Origin: Vibrio sp. 10N
Lineage (GTDB): Bacteria; Pseudomonadota; Gammaproteobacteria; Enterobacterales; Vibrionaceae
Assembly: GCF_036245475.1 (NCBI RefSeq)
Contig: NZ_BTPM01000001.1
Coordinates: forward strand, 2,418,001 to 2,482,000
Reading direction: 5' to 3'
Length of the DNA stretch: 64,000 bases
Part shown: in pieces, positions 16,870 through 27,249 of the stretch
How positions within the stretch are numbered: the stretch's first letter is position 1
How the letters are laid out: each line of letters begins with the position of its first letter
The notes under the pieces: model-generated
The model's input: the letters and a program-made list of their open reading frames with translations, nothing else
Told to the model about the DNA's origin: nothing
Databases searched by the model: none
Translations under genes and position numbers: made by a program

Positions 16870-17955
16870 TTAGATAACCGGTGTCTCTGTTTGCACGCCG
16901 TGGTTCTGACCACGATGACGCAACAGGTGATCAAGCAACACAATCGCCAACATCGCTTCAGCGATTGGCACAGCGCGAATGCCCACACATGGGTCATGAC
17001 GACCTTTAGTGATCAATTGCGTTGGTTCACCGGTTTTAGTGATGGTTTCACCCGGTACAGTGATGCTTGAAGTTGGCTTCAGTGCGATATTGGCAACAAT
17101 ATCCTGGCCGGTAGAGATACCACCTAAGATGCCACCAGCATGGTTACTGCTAAAGCCTTGCGGCGTCAGTGGATCGCGGTGCTCACTGCCTTTTTGATTC
17201 ACTACATCAAAGCCATCGCCAATCTCTACACCCTTAACTGCATTGATGCTCATTAGCGCATGGGCGATATCCGCATCAAGACGGTCAAAAATCGGCTCAC
17301 CCAGACCCACTGGTACGTTCGTCGCGACCACTTGTAGCTTGGCACCAATTGAGTCACCTTGCTTTTTAAGATCGCGAATAAGCTGGTCAAAAGCGTCTAC
17401 TTTGTCGACATCTGGACAGAAAAACGGGTTATTTTCGATTTCGTTCCAATCTACCTTATCAATAGACACATCGCCCATTTGTGATAGGTAAGCACGAATT
17501 TCAACACCAAACTCTTGCTTGAGGTATTTCTTGGCGATTGAACCCGCTGCTACACGCATCGCTGTTTCACGAGCTGACGAACGGCCGCCACCACGGTAAT
17601 CACGGATACCGTATTTTTGGTGATAAGTGTAGTCCGCGTGTCCTGGTCGGAACTTGTCTTTGATTTCTGAGTAATCTTTTGAGCGTTGATCGGTGTTTTC
17701 GATCAGTAGACCAATCGACGTGCCTGTGGTTTTACCTTCAAACACACCTGAAAGGATTTTTACCTCATCAGGTTCACGTCGTTGAGTAGTGTATTTTGAT
17801 GTCCCTGGACGACGACGATCTAAGTCAACTTGCAGATCGGCTTCCGTGATTTCCAATCCAGGAGGGCAACCGTCCACCACACAACCGAGTGCGATGCCGT
17901 GACTCTCACCAAATGTGGTTACACGAAAATGTTGTCCGATGCTATTTCCTGCCAT
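16870..17955 (-). CDS. aroC: Chorismate synthase
   Basis: It catalyses the last step of the shikimate pathway, 5-enolpyruvylshikimate-3-phosphate to chorismate, with reduced FMN. The protein has 361 residues, the normal length. Visible family signatures are [18 protein letters not shown] near the N-terminus, [16 protein letters not shown], and [18 protein letters not shown] start it at ATG 17955 ([10 protein letters not shown]), with GAGGAAGTA upstream; the longer frame to 18087 lacks support. It lies downstream of prmB as in E. coli, but a terminator separates them. Confidence 0.97.
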   Translation of the reverse strand: MAGNSIGQHFRVTTFGESHGIALGCVVDGCPPGLEITEADLQVDLDRRRPGTSKYTTQRREPDEVKILSGVFEGKTTGTSIGLLIENTDQRSKDYSEIKDKFRPGHADYTYHQKYGIRDYRGGGRSSARETAMRVAAGSIAKKYLKQEFGVEIRAYLSQMGDVSIDKVDWNEIENNPFFCPDVDKVDAFDQLIRDLKKQGDSIGAKLQVVATNVPVGLGEPIFDRLDADIAHALMSINAVKGVEIGDGFDVVNQKGSEHRDPLTPQGFSSNHAGGILGGISTGQDIVANIALKPTSSITVPGETITKTGEPTQLITKGRHDPCVGIRAVPIAEAMLAIVLLDHLLRHRGQNHGVQTETPVI

Positions 17956-18066
17956 TACTTCCTCTGTCTGTCCGAACAAGCGCAATGTCCGCAGCTTGTC
18001 CTTTGCCTGTCTATTCTTCGTGAATTCATAGTGACGACAAAGGCTGACGTTGTAAACCCCCAAACG

Positions 18067-18096
18067 AAAAAACGCTGCAATTCTCATTGCAGCGTT
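18067..18096 (-). terminator. Terminator between prmB and aroC
   Basis: An eleven-base perfect stem (18071-18081 with 18086-18096) with a GAGA loop in the minus transcript is followed by six T. It would limit read-through from prmB into aroC. Confidence 0.88.
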
Positions 18097-18121
18097 ATTC
18101 TATCTTAGAGTCAGTGCCCGA

Positions 18122-19054
18122 TTAGTCTTTGTAGATCGAGAACTCTTCTGCGTGTTCAACAATCTGATCACGCGTTAGCATGAACACACCGTGACCGCCG
18201 TTTTCAAACTCAATCCATGTGAATGGAATATGTGGATACTGCTCCATCATATGAACCATTGAGTTACCCACTTCACAGATAAGAATACCGTCGTCAGTTA
18301 GATAATCCGGTGCATTTGAAAGAATGCGGCGTACCAGTTTCAGACCATCAGTACCCGCTGCAAGACCAAGTTCTGGCTCATGCGTGAACTCTTCTGGGAG
18401 TGAGTTCATATCTTCTTCATCCACATAAGGTGGGTTAGAGACAATCAGGTTGTATTTTTCTTTTGGCAAGTCGCGGAATAGATCCGAGCGAATTGGGAAT
18501 ACTTGCTGCTCTAGACCATGATCTTGAACGTTTTGCTCGGCCACTTCCAAAGCATCCGTTGAGATATCTATCGCATCCACTTCTGCTTCTGGGAAAGCGT
18601 GTGCACAGGCAATCGCAATACAGCCACTGCCCGTACAAAGATCCATAATACGCACTGGCTCTTCTGCTAGCCATGGCTGGAACTGAGCTTCAATCAATTC
18701 ACCAATTGGTGAACGTGGCACCAATACGCGCTCATCGACAAAGAACTCTAGGCCACAGAACCACGCTTTATTGGTTAGGTAAGCCGTTGGTGTACGGTCG
18801 TTAATACGCTTGATAACGCGCTCAACAACACGCAGACGCTCGCTGCTAGTCAAGCGCGAGTTTAAAACATGAGGTGGCACATCAATCGGTAAGTACAGCG
18901 TTGGCAGGATCAGCTGAACCGCTTCATCCCAAGCATTGTCGGTGCCGTGGCCGTAAAACAGACCCGCTGCGTTGAATCGACTTACGGTCCAACGAATCAA
19001 GTCTTGAAGTGTGTGAAGCTCAGAAACGGCTTCTTCCACAAAAATCTTATCCAA
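18122..19054 (-). CDS. prmB: Ribosomal protein L3 N5-glutamine methyltransferase PrmB
   Basis: It methylates a glutamine of ribosomal protein L3 using S-adenosylmethionine. Motif [13 protein letters not shown] is at about 138-149 and the catalytic NPPY at 207-210. I start it at the TTG at 19054 (giving [10 protein letters not shown]), because GGAGG lies six bases upstream, and this gives 310 residues, the E. coli length, with the same N-terminus. The first in-frame TTG at 19066 would precede the ribosome site. It is divergent from smrB, the same arrangement as in E. coli. Confidence 0.95.
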   Translation of the reverse strand: MDKIFVEEAVSELHTLQDLIRWTVSRFNAAGLFYGHGTDNAWDEAVQLILPTLYLPIDVPPHVLNSRLTSSERLRVVERVIKRINDRTPTAYLTNKAWFCGLEFFVDERVLVPRSPIGELIEAQFQPWLAEEPVRIMDLCTGSGCIAIACAHAFPEAEVDAIDISTDALEVAEQNVQDHGLEQQVFPIRSDLFRDLPKEKYNLIVSNPPYVDEEDMNSLPEEFTHEPELGLAAGTDGLKLVRRILSNAPDYLTDDGILICEVGNSMVHMMEQYPHIPFTWIEFENGGHGVFMLTRDQIVEHAEEFSIYKD

Positions 19055-19116
19055 AATTGCCTCCAAAAAGCGCTACAATACTGCCAATCTAGATGTTTAT
19101 TAAGTTGTCCCAGTCT

Positions 19117-19647
19117 ATGAGCAAAAAAGACACCAACGCTGATGACGATTTCGCCCTTTTTAGGGACGCAGTACAAGGCGTAAAAAAGTTGCAACAGGAT
19201 ACCATAGTCCAGCAGCCAAACAGAAATAAGAAACAAAAAGAGCAGAAAAGAACTAACCGTGAAGCAAAAGATGCGGAGTTTTACTTCTCTGACGAGTTTG
19301 AGCCGCACTTGAGCGATGATGGCCCAACGCGTTATTCGCGTGACGACGTGTCCACCTATGAAGTGAAGCGTTTAAGACGAGGTGTGTATGTACCGGATGT
19401 GTTTTTGGACATGCATGGTATGACGCAGCAAGAAGCCAAGCGCGAGTTGGGAGCCATGATCGCCCATTGTATACGAGAAAATGTGCACTGTGCTTGCGTT
19501 ATGCATGGCATCGGCAAGCACATTCTGAAGCAAAAAGCGCCCCTTTGGCTGGCTCAGCATCCAGACGTAATGGCTTTCCACCAAGCGCCGCTGGAATTTG
19601 GCGGCGATGGCGCGCTGTTGGTTCTACTCTCTATTCCGGAGAAGTAA
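19117..19647 (+). CDS. smrB: SmrB endonuclease, ribosome rescue
   Basis: SmrB cuts mRNA between collided ribosomes and so helps rescue stalled translation. The C-terminal Smr domain (about residues 90-170) carries the DMHG motif and HGIGKHILK. The N-terminal alpha-helical extension contacts the ribosome in E. coli. The likely start is ATG 19117 ([11 protein letters not shown]), which matches the E. coli N-terminus; an in-frame ATG at 19093 is also possible, and neither has a strong ribosome site. Length 176 residues. It is divergent from prmB. Confidence 0.92.
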   Translation: MSKKDTNADDDFALFRDAVQGVKKLQQDTIVQQPNRNKKQKEQKRTNREAKDAEFYFSDEFEPHLSDDGPTRYSRDDVSTYEVKRLRRGVYVPDVFLDMHGMTQQEAKRELGAMIAHCIRENVHCACVMHGIGKHILKQKAPLWLAQHPDVMAFHQAPLEFGGDGALLVLLSIPEK

Positions 19648-19707
19648 CCTATCTCCTCAAAGGCGCCCTCTTTTGAGCGGCAAACCTTTCTGACTAGGCA
19701 AATTAGA

Positions 19708-20172
19708 TTATGGGTGAATATGCCAAAGCACTTCGCCCTGTCTTCTTTGCACGTCGTATTCGATGCAAACCAAACCAGACGTTGGGAACATAGGCGCGCT
19801 GATGTCTCCGACAAACTCCGCTGTCAAATAGCCAACTAAAGGCAAATGAGAGACCAATAGCAGCGACTCTAGGTTCTCAACCTCAGCAATAGCCGACACA
19901 TACTCCACCACATCTTCCGCTTGGCCATAAGGCGTGATGTCATCCGAGGTAACCACATCATCACTACTAAACTCTTGGCTAATCGCCGACCACGTTTGCT
20001 GCGCTCGCAGATAAGGGCTCACTAGCACCTTATCAAACCGGCCATGCCCCTGCTGCTTGCACGCTCTGGCAACGATAATAGAATTTTCTTTGCCATGCTC
20101 AGTAAGAGCACGCTGCTCATCCGTTGGTGCGTAATGGACGGCTTCGCCATGACGCATAATAAACACTTTCAT
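19708..20172 (-). CDS. sixA: Phosphohistidine phosphatase SixA
   Basis: A 154-residue histidine phosphatase with the RHG signature MRHGEA at the N-terminus (residues 6-11). In E. coli SixA removes phosphate from histidine phosphotransfer proteins, mainly of the nitrogen phosphotransferase system. The second catalytic histidine is in LLVSHLPLVG. The gene sits between smrB and the fadJI operon, as in E. coli except for the M16 protease gene inserted here. Confidence 0.92.
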   Translation of the reverse strand: MKVFIMRHGEAVHYAPTDEQRALTEHGKENSIIVARACKQQGHGRFDKVLVSPYLRAQQTWSAISQEFSSDDVVTSDDITPYGQAEDVVEYVSAIAEVENLESLLLVSHLPLVGYLTAEFVGDISAPMFPTSGLVCIEYDVQRRQGEVLWHIHP

Positions 20173-20507
20173 ATTAACACCCGCCTATTCAATGGTCGCA
20201 CATAGCAACCACCTCTAGCGCTATGACCCTGTACTGTCTGTCGCAATTGCCTGCATAACTCGATGACTAGGGTATATACTTATTTAAAAAAATTAATTAT
20301 ATCAATTCACTTGCTAAAGGCTTCGACTTTCTTAACAATTTACATGTTCATACTTAAAAAGATTGTAAGTTAGTTTTTGTCTGTCTCCATTTAAAGTTTG
20401 TAAATAGTTATTGGTTGTCCTTGTTAGTACCAATTGTGAGACATTGCTTTTGTCGCCAGACGCTTGGTTAAGCTGTCCCAAGCCACCGCTTAATCCGGAG
20501 AAGATAC
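20173..20507. other. Gene-free spacer between sixA and the M16 protease gene
   Basis: A 335-bp AT-rich spacer between divergent genes. It must hold both promoters. A minus-strand open frame of 68 codons (20332-20538) overlaps the protease start and looks like chance. I see no hairpin or operator that I can name. Confidence 0.5.
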
Positions 20508-23291
20508 GTGCATATAAGTCCAAATGATAATCGCTCATATCGCTACCTCACTCTAAGTAATGAGTTACGCGTCCTGCTCGTCAAAGACGAGCAAGCTCAA
20601 AAGTCCGCGGCCGCACTCGCTGTTAATGTTGGCCACTTCGACGATCCAGAAGATCGTGAAGGTCTTGCCCATTATCTTGAGCACATGCTGTTCTTAGGTA
20701 CGGAGAAGTACCCTAAAGTGGGCGAATTTCAATCCTTCATCAGTCAACATGGTGGCAGTAACAACGCCTGGACCGGCACTGAGCATACTTGCTACTTCTT
20801 TGATATCTATCCTAATGCGTTCGAGAAAGGTCTCGACCGATTTAGCCAGTTTTTCAGTGCGCCACTGTTTAACGAAGAAGCGTTGGACAAAGAGCGCCAA
20901 GCCGTCGATTCTGAATATAAGCTAAAGCTCAATGAAGATGGCCGCAGGTTGTATCAGGTCCAAAAAGAGACCATCAACCAAGCGCACCCATTTTCAAAAT
21001 TCTCTGTCGGTAACATCGAAACACTCAGCGACCGCAATGGCGAGAGCATTCGAGGTGAGATCCTTCGTTTCCATCAACAGCAATATTCGGCTGATATCAT
21101 GACATTGGCGATGATTGGTCCACATGAGTTGGATGAATTAGAGCAGTGGGCCACCGATAAATTTGCTGACATCGTCAATAACATGCGCAGCAACAAATCG
21201 ATTGAGGTGCCATTTACCACCGAAGACAATACACAAGTTATGGTTTGCGTTGAGCCCGTCAAGGAGCTTCGTAAATTGATCTTGGCGTTTCCATTTCCAG
21301 CCACACAACAGCACTATCATCAAAAGCCGTTATCCTATTTCGCCAACCTACTCGGCTACGAAGGCAAAGGCAGTTTGATGTTGCACCTCAAAGAGCGCGG
21401 CTGGATCACCTCACTGTCTGCAGGTGGCGGCGCATCGGGAAGCAATTATCGCGAATTTAGCGTCAGCATGACGTTAACGCAAATCGGTCTCGAACACGTC
21501 AATGAGATGATTCAAGCGGTATTCCAATACCTTGAGCTTATCAAAACTCAAGGTATGCAAGAATGGCGCTACTTAGAAAAGCGTGCGGTCATGGAGTCTG
21601 CGTTCCAATTCCAAGAGCCAGCAAGGCAAATGGACATGGTTAGCCACCTAGTGATGAACATGCAGCACTACCCACAGGAAGATGTGATTTATGGCGACTA
21701 CAAAATGGCCGGTTACGACGAAACCATGCTACTTGAGTACGCGCAATTTCTAACCACTAACAATCTCAAAGCAACACTTGTCGCCAAAGATCAACACTAC
21801 GATAAACAAGCCAAGTGGTACTTTACCCCTTACTCAGTCACTAAGTTTACTGACGACGAACTGGCGTTTTTTAATCAACCACTCTCGGATGGCGAACAAC
21901 CTTTCTGCTTGCCAGATAAAAACCCATTCATCAATTACGATTTATCCACTTACCCGCTTGAGAGCCAAGAAGCGCACCCGCAGTTAATTGAGGACTTAGA
22001 AGGCTTCCGTTTATGGCATCTGCAAGACAGTCAATTCAAAGTTCCGAAAGGTGTCGTCTTCATCGCCATTGATAGCCCATACTCGGTTGCTTCTGCGCGT
22101 AACATTGTTAAAACACGCCTATGTGTGGAAATGTTCTTAGACTCGCTATCAGAAGAGACCTATCCCGCTGAAGTTGCCGGTCTAAGTTATGATATGTATG
22201 CCCACCAAGGCGGCGTTACCTTATCGATTTCTGGGTTTAGTAAAAAGCAGCCACAGCTTCTGGAAATGATCCTCAAGCGCTTCGCTTCTCGTGAGTTCAA
22301 CCCCGCTCGCTTTGATAGTATTAAAACTCAGTTAATGAGAGGCTGGCGTAACTCCGCGAAAGATCGTCCGATTTCACAGCTATTTAATGCCATGACGGGG
22401 ATCTTACAGCCTAACAATCCACCAAACTCCGTGCTGCTTGACGCGCTAGAGACCATTACCGTCGACGAGCTTCCTAACTTTGTGCAAGCTATATTGTCAG
22501 AATTGCACATCGATATGTTTGTCTATGGTGACTGGCACAAACAAGGCGCTCATGACATCGCAACGACACTCAAAGATGCACTGCGTATTCACAATCAAAA
22601 ATACGAAGAGAGCCTCAGACCTTTGGTGATGTTGGGTCGCAGCGGCAGCTTCCAAAAAGAAGTGTTTTGCGACCAAGATGACTCTGCGATTGTGGTTTAT
22701 TACCAATGTGAAGACATCAATCCACGCAGCATCGCTCTGTATTCACTTGCCAACCACTTGATGTCGGCGACCTTCTTCCATGAAATCCGAACCAAACAGC
22801 AGCTCGGTTACATGGTCGGTACAGGTAACATGCCACTTAACCGTCACCCTGGTATTGTGCTTTATGTCCAATCACCCAACGCAGCTCCAAGTGATCTTAT
22901 CCGTTCAATCGATGAGTTTCTAAACGCGGTCTACATGGTGCTACTTGAGCTCAATGACTACCAATGGCACAGCAGCAAGAAAGGGCTTTGGAACCAAATC
23001 GCAACGCCTGATACCACGTTACGAGGCCGCGCGCAGCGATTGTGGATTGCCATAGGGAATAAAGACACCAGCTTTAGCCAACGAGAGAAAGTGTTAGAAG
23101 AGCTGAAATCGTTGACGCGTGCTGACATGATCCGTTTCGTGGTAAACGAACTTAAACCTCGTACCGCCAATCGTCTCATCATGCACAGCCAAGGCAAAGC
23201 ACATGTCGATGCAGAAAAGCTCGAATTAGGCCGCGAGATCGGCTCTATTGAAGAGTTCCAGTTGAGACCGAAAGATACCGACTTAGGATAA
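20508..23291 (+). CDS. M16 family zinc protease (pitrilysin/insulinase type)
   Basis: A 927-residue metalloprotease with the inverted zinc motif HYLEH (residues 55-59) and the downstream zinc ligand Glu136 (ERQAVDSEYK). The two-lobed length fits protease III and insulysin. No signal peptide is visible, so it is probably cytosolic, unlike E. coli PtrA. The start is GTG 20508, with CCGGAG seven bases upstream. It appears monocistronic, converging on fadJ. The function is likely degradation of medium-size peptides (inference). Confidence 0.88.
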   Translation: MHISPNDNRSYRYLTLSNELRVLLVKDEQAQKSAAALAVNVGHFDDPEDREGLAHYLEHMLFLGTEKYPKVGEFQSFISQHGGSNNAWTGTEHTCYFFDIYPNAFEKGLDRFSQFFSAPLFNEEALDKERQAVDSEYKLKLNEDGRRLYQVQKETINQAHPFSKFSVGNIETLSDRNGESIRGEILRFHQQQYSADIMTLAMIGPHELDELEQWATDKFADIVNNMRSNKSIEVPFTTEDNTQVMVCVEPVKELRKLILAFPFPATQQHYHQKPLSYFANLLGYEGKGSLMLHLKERGWITSLSAGGGASGSNYREFSVSMTLTQIGLEHVNEMIQAVFQYLELIKTQGMQEWRYLEKRAVMESAFQFQEPARQMDMVSHLVMNMQHYPQEDVIYGDYKMAGYDETMLLEYAQFLTTNNLKATLVAKDQHYDKQAKWYFTPYSVTKFTDDELAFFNQPLSDGEQPFCLPDKNPFINYDLSTYPLESQEAHPQLIEDLEGFRLWHLQDSQFKVPKGVVFIAIDSPYSVASARNIVKTRLCVEMFLDSLSEETYPAEVAGLSYDMYAHQGGVTLSISGFSKKQPQLLEMILKRFASREFNPARFDSIKTQLMRGWRNSAKDRPISQLFNAMTGILQPNNPPNSVLLDALETITVDELPNFVQAILSELHIDMFVYGDWHKQGAHDIATTLKDALRIHNQKYEESLRPLVMLGRSGSFQKEVFCDQDDSAIVVYYQCEDINPRSIALYSLANHLMSATFFHEIRTKQQLGYMVGTGNMPLNRHPGIVLYVQSPNAAPSDLIRSIDEFLNAVYMVLLELNDYQWHSSKKGLWNQIATPDTTLRGRAQRLWIAIGNKDTSFSQREKVLEELKSLTRADMIRFVVNELKPRTANRLIMHSQGKAHVDAEKLELGREIGSIEEFQLRPKDTDLG

Positions 23292-23318
23292 AAAAACACC
23301 CCCTCATATGAGGGGGTG
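23291..23318 (-). terminator. Terminator of fadIJ (convergent with the M16 gene)
   Basis: An 11+11 base palindrome CACCCCCTCAT/ATGAGGGGGTG is followed on the minus strand by seven T. The plus strand lacks a T tail, so it mainly serves fadIJ. Confidence 0.85.
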
Positions 23319-23348
23319 ACTGTTTGTAGACCCTAGGTGCTCTCCAAT

Positions 23349-25466
23349 TTATTTATAGAAGCCTTCATCCAGACCAGCACGGGTTACCAAACCATCGCAA
23401 GGTGCAAAACGGTCACCGTACTTCTGAGCATGGTCGTTCATAAGTGCGACCACTTTCTTAATACCCAGTGAGTCCATGTAACGGAATGGCCCACCTAGGA
23501 ATGGCGGGAAGCCAATACCAAAGATAGCCCCAATGTCCCCGTCTCTTGGACTGCGAATAATACCCTCGTCCAAGCAACGAACTGCTTCGTTCAACATTGG
23601 CAGCACACAGCGCATAGCAATATCTTTCTCTGCCATCGTTGCTTCCGGCTTAAGACCGAGCACGCTGTACACCGAGCTATCAACGGTCTTCTTCTTACCT
23701 TTGTAGGTGTAGAAGCCTTTGCCAGACTTACGACCTTTACGACCATCGTTTAGCAGTTTGTCGAACACATCAGGGCCTTGGAATCGTTCACCAAGTTCAT
23801 TGACCAAAATCGGCATGATCTTAGCGCCAATATCCACGCCAACCTCATCAAGCAGCGTAATCGGCCCTACTGGGAACCCGAAGTCTAGTAATGCTCTATC
23901 CAATGACTCAATAGGTTCGTTCGCAAGAAGCACGTTCGCCGACTCATTCATGTATGGCGCAAGAATGCGGTTTACATAGAAACCCGCTTGGTCTTTCACC
24001 ACAATCGGTGTCTTACCTTGCTTTCTTGCAAACTGGACCATAGTGGCGATGGTCTCTTCAGAGGTCGTCTCATGCGGAATGACTTCCACAAGCGGCATTT
24101 TATCTGCAGGGCTGAAATAGTGCAGACCGACCACGTTTTCTGGGCGCTCCGCTTTTTCTGCAATCTGCGCAATTGGAATCGAAGATGTGTTGGTTGCGAA
24201 GATTGTGGTCGGCTTCGCATGGGTTTCCACATCGCTGACCATTTGCTGCTTAAGACCTAGGTCTTCAAATACCGCTTCAACCACCACATCCGCTTTATCG
24301 AATCCGGTAAAGTCGGTACCGCCCGCCATTTGCAGCATTTGCGCTTGTAAGTCGGCTTTAGAGATGATGCGACGCTTGCGCTTTTTCTCTAGAAGTTTGT
24401 AGTTGTAACCTAGCGCATTAACGATGCCATCATTAGAGACATCTTTAATTCGTACTGGCACTTTCGCTTTGCTAACGGTGACATGAGTAATACCCGCACC
24501 CATTAGACCACCGCCAAGAACAACGGCGTTATTCACCGTGTTTGGCTCAGCATCGCTACCAAACTCTTTCTTCATTTCCGTGGTTGCGAAGAAGATAGAA
24601 CGCAGCGCTTTTGACTCAGATGTCATAACGAGCTCACCGAAACGCTTCGCTTCGTTCTCCAGCCCTTTCTTCATGCCTTTTTCTAGGCCATAACGAATCA
24701 CATCCAAAATAGCGTCTGCTGCTGGATAATTGCCGCGCGTTTTTTCATTGGTCTTCTTCGCTGCCTGATCAAAAATCACCTTGCGGCCAAGGCCAGTGCC
24801 TGCCATGAGAACTTCTTTCTTGCTCAGTTTCTTGGCTTTACGCTTTTTACCTTTGTCCAAAAACTGTTTAGCGACATCTAGCAGGATAGTCTTCGGTACA
24901 CTTGCATCAACCACGCCAAGCTTTTTGGCTTTTTTGGCGCGAAGCTGTTTGCCTGTAAGGATCAGATCCAACGATGGCAGCAAGCCAATCAAACGTGGCA
25001 AGCGCTGAGTACCACCAGAGCCTGGCAATAAGCCAAGCTGCACTTCTGGTAAGCCAAGCTTAGTGATAACCGCATCACTACAGACTCGGTAATCACACGC
25101 CAGCGCAAGCTCAAGACCACCACCTAAACAAGGTCCGTGGATAGCCGAAACGACTGGGAAGGGTAAGTCTGAAAGCTGCTGGAACATCTCTTGTCCTTTA
25201 GCTGCTAAAGACTGAGCTTCTTCAGCTGAAGTACACGCATCAAGCATTCTTACATCGGCACCAGCGATGAAGTTATCCGGTTTAAGCGAGTGGACAATCA
25301 GTCCTTTTAACTCAGATTTTTTCTGCTCTAGTTCTTCAAACAGCTGCGCCATTTCGTCGGCAAACGCAGCTTGTAACGTATTCATTTTTTCGCCTGGCAC
25401 ATCGATGCCAAGCCAAGCGATGTTCTGCTCATCTACGGAAAGATGAAAGGCTTTTTGTTCACTCAT
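23349..25466 (-). CDS. fadJ: Fatty acid oxidation complex alpha subunit FadJ
   Basis: A 705-residue multifunctional enzyme of the second beta-oxidation complex. The N-terminal crotonase part (to about 190) carries the GADVRML oxyanion segment and the hydratase glutamate region [20 protein letters not shown]. The C-terminal part has the NAD loop GGGLMGAGI and the 3-hydroxyacyl-CoA dehydrogenase domains. It starts at ATG 25466, overlapping the fadI stop by one base (TAATG), with GGAGG upstream; an in-frame extension to 25514 lies inside fadI. It forms a complex with FadI. Confidence 0.96.
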   Translation of the reverse strand: MSEQKAFHLSVDEQNIAWLGIDVPGEKMNTLQAAFADEMAQLFEELEQKKSELKGLIVHSLKPDNFIAGADVRMLDACTSAEEAQSLAAKGQEMFQQLSDLPFPVVSAIHGPCLGGGLELALACDYRVCSDAVITKLGLPEVQLGLLPGSGGTQRLPRLIGLLPSLDLILTGKQLRAKKAKKLGVVDASVPKTILLDVAKQFLDKGKKRKAKKLSKKEVLMAGTGLGRKVIFDQAAKKTNEKTRGNYPAADAILDVIRYGLEKGMKKGLENEAKRFGELVMTSESKALRSIFFATTEMKKEFGSDAEPNTVNNAVVLGGGLMGAGITHVTVSKAKVPVRIKDVSNDGIVNALGYNYKLLEKKRKRRIISKADLQAQMLQMAGGTDFTGFDKADVVVEAVFEDLGLKQQMVSDVETHAKPTTIFATNTSSIPIAQIAEKAERPENVVGLHYFSPADKMPLVEVIPHETTSEETIATMVQFARKQGKTPIVVKDQAGFYVNRILAPYMNESANVLLANEPIESLDRALLDFGFPVGPITLLDEVGVDIGAKIMPILVNELGERFQGPDVFDKLLNDGRKGRKSGKGFYTYKGKKKTVDSSVYSVLGLKPEATMAEKDIAMRCVLPMLNEAVRCLDEGIIRSPRDGDIGAIFGIGFPPFLGGPFRYMDSLGIKKVVALMNDHAQKYGDRFAPCDGLVTRAGLDEGFYK

Positions 25467-26788
25467 TATTCTACCTCCAGAACCATTGCTGCACCCAAGC
25501 CACCTGCTGCACACGCCGTATTAAGGGCAAGCCCTCCCCCGCGTCGCTTCAGTTCATTCAACGTTTGTGTAATCATTCGCGCGCCTGTGGCGGCAAACGG
25601 GTGACCATAAGCAAGCGAGCCACCTAGTACGTTGAACTTATCCATATCAATTTCACCGATCGCTTGAGAGCGACCCAGTTTTTCTTGAGCGAACTTATCG
25701 CTGGCAAACATCTTCACATTGGATAGTGCTTGCGCCGCAAAGGCTTCGTGCATATCAATCAGTGTCAGGTCGGACAATGAAATCCCTGCGCGGTCTAATG
25801 CCATAGGGGTCGCGTAAGAAGGCCCCATCAACATGTCTTCACGAACGCCAATTGCTGAGAAGGCGTAAGAACGGATGTAGCCCTTGATTTCAAGCCCAAG
25901 CTCTTTCGCTCGCCCTTCACGCATCAGCATAATCGCTGCTGCGCCATCGGTAAGCGGCGTACTGTTTGCTGCCGTTACGCTGCCGTATTGTCTATCAAAT
26001 GCGGGACGTAATTTGCTGTAGCTGGAAAGCTCAGAGTCATGACGAATATTGTTATCTTCATCCAAGCTCTTTTTATAAGGCTCTGGGAATGCAGACATCA
26101 CTTCATCGCGCACTTTGCCTTCTTTCCATGCTTGAGAAGCAAGAGTGTGAGAGCGGTGAGCAAGCTCATCTTGCTCTAAACGAGTAATGCCGTGTGATTT
26201 TGCCATTTGCTCGGCAGTTTGTCCCATAGAAAGGCCTGTCGAGTACTCTGCGACTGCAGGAGGTACTGGCATCAAATCTTTAAACGATAGCTTTTTAAGA
26301 ATATTGAGTTTTTGGCCGACAGTTTTGGTTTTACTCAGAGCCAATAAGTTTGCAGCAAGCTTCTTGGATACGCCAATTGGCAGCACCGACGACGAGTCTG
26401 CACCACCAGCAATACCCGCATCTATGGTCCCTGCCATAATGCTTTCACAAACGTTAGCCGCGGCTTGGAAACTGGTCGCACAAGCGCGAGTCACACTGTA
26501 GGCATCGGTATGGATGTCCATTCCAGTGCCCAGAACAATTTCACGAGCAATATTTGGCGCTTCCGGCATTTGCACTACTTGACCAAACACCACTTGGTCG
26601 ATCAACTTAGGATCAATGTTGGTGCGTGCCATCATTTCGGCTACGACCATTTTTCCTAAATCCACCGCTGGTACTTGACTAAATTCGGTACTTTGGCGGG
26701 CAAAAGGGGTTCGAAGCCCCGCCACAACAGCAATTCGCTCACCGTTTCGAGTGGTGAGATCGATTTTCCCCACGTCCTTACTGCTCAT
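25466..26788 (-). CDS. fadI: 3-ketoacyl-CoA thiolase FadI
   Basis: The 440-residue thiolase of the FadIJ complex; it splits 3-ketoacyl-CoA to acetyl-CoA and a shortened acyl-CoA. The catalytic cysteine lies in [12 protein letters not shown]. The C-terminal catalytic motifs [11 protein letters not shown] and [10 protein letters not shown] are present. ATG 26788 has AGGAGAAACT upstream. It is first in the fadIJ operon. A FadR-like operator lies about 20 bp upstream, so repression without fatty acids is expected. Confidence 0.96.
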   Translation of the reverse strand: MSSKDVGKIDLTTRNGERIAVVAGLRTPFARQSTEFSQVPAVDLGKMVVAEMMARTNIDPKLIDQVVFGQVVQMPEAPNIAREIVLGTGMDIHTDAYSVTRACATSFQAAANVCESIMAGTIDAGIAGGADSSSVLPIGVSKKLAANLLALSKTKTVGQKLNILKKLSFKDLMPVPPAVAEYSTGLSMGQTAEQMAKSHGITRLEQDELAHRSHTLASQAWKEGKVRDEVMSAFPEPYKKSLDEDNNIRHDSELSSYSKLRPAFDRQYGSVTAANSTPLTDGAAAIMLMREGRAKELGLEIKGYIRSYAFSAIGVREDMLMGPSYATPMALDRAGISLSDLTLIDMHEAFAAQALSNVKMFASDKFAQEKLGRSQAIGEIDMDKFNVLGGSLAYGHPFAATGARMITQTLNELKRRGGGLALNTACAAGGLGAAMVLEVE

Positions 26789-26803
26789 AGTTTCTCCTTC
26801 CTA

Positions 26804-26820
26804 AAGAGGTCTGACCACAT
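26804..26820. promoter_or_regulatory. Candidate FadR operator upstream of fadI
   Basis: AGGTCTGACCA around 26807-26817 keeps the GGTC-N-GACC core of the FadR consensus TGGTCNGACCA. It lies about 20 bp before the fadI start, inside the likely leader/promoter. FadR control of fadIJ is known in gammaproteobacteria; the site here is by eye only. Confidence 0.55.
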
Positions 26821-26983
26821 ACATTGTAACGAGATTGTTAAGGATTTAAAACAACCGTTTGACAAATATCACCGGTTTTATTGAATAACGTGATAGGGTC
26901 GACCAAAATGGAATATGAGATTTACGTAATGTCAGCAACAATATGATGTGGGAAAACAAGAAGATATCGGCAGGATTTCAGGC

Positions 26984-27147
26984 AAAAAAAAACCACACAG
27001 ATAATTGTGTGGTTGGAATCTCTAAAGCAATTAACTTGCGCCAATTGAAAATAATCAGTTTCCTGATTAGGAGAAAGTAAAGTCAGCCTTCAAAAGGAAG
27101 TGTCATCTTGCTCAACATGTTAGTCCCGAAAGACCAACGAGATGACA
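26984..27147 (-). ncRNA. Candidate structured small RNA between fadI and the ECF sigma gene
   Basis: A minus-strand terminator with no gene upstream of it marks the 3' end: stem AACCACACA/TGTGTGGTT (26991-26999 with 27006-27014) and nine T. A -10-like TATAGT at 27159-27154 would start the RNA near 27147, exactly at an eight-base stem TGTCATCT/AGATGACA (27147-27140 with 27108-27101) that encloses a second hairpin. A third hairpin, TAATCAG-GAAA-CTGATTA, lies at 27069-27052. Length is about 164 nt. No clear -35 is seen. I do not recognise the family. It may act on nearby outer-membrane fadL messages, but this is speculation. Confidence 0.55.
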
Positions 27148-27249
27148 GGGTTCACTATAACTGCTCCACAGGTCGGAATTTTGAACTAGATCAATTTTGT
27201 GTGACTTTACTGACACTGCAGAACAAAAAACACGGTTCACAGAGCGAAA

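Noticed and set aside
20332..20538. Minus-strand open frame of 68 codons before the M16 protease gene
   Set aside because: It overlaps the protease start, has no ribosome site and no recognisable family; it is most likely chance.
27185..27215. CRP-like site near the ECF sigma gene (GATCAATTTTGTGTGA)
   Set aside because: Only one arm resembles TGTGA, and the spacing is wrong.
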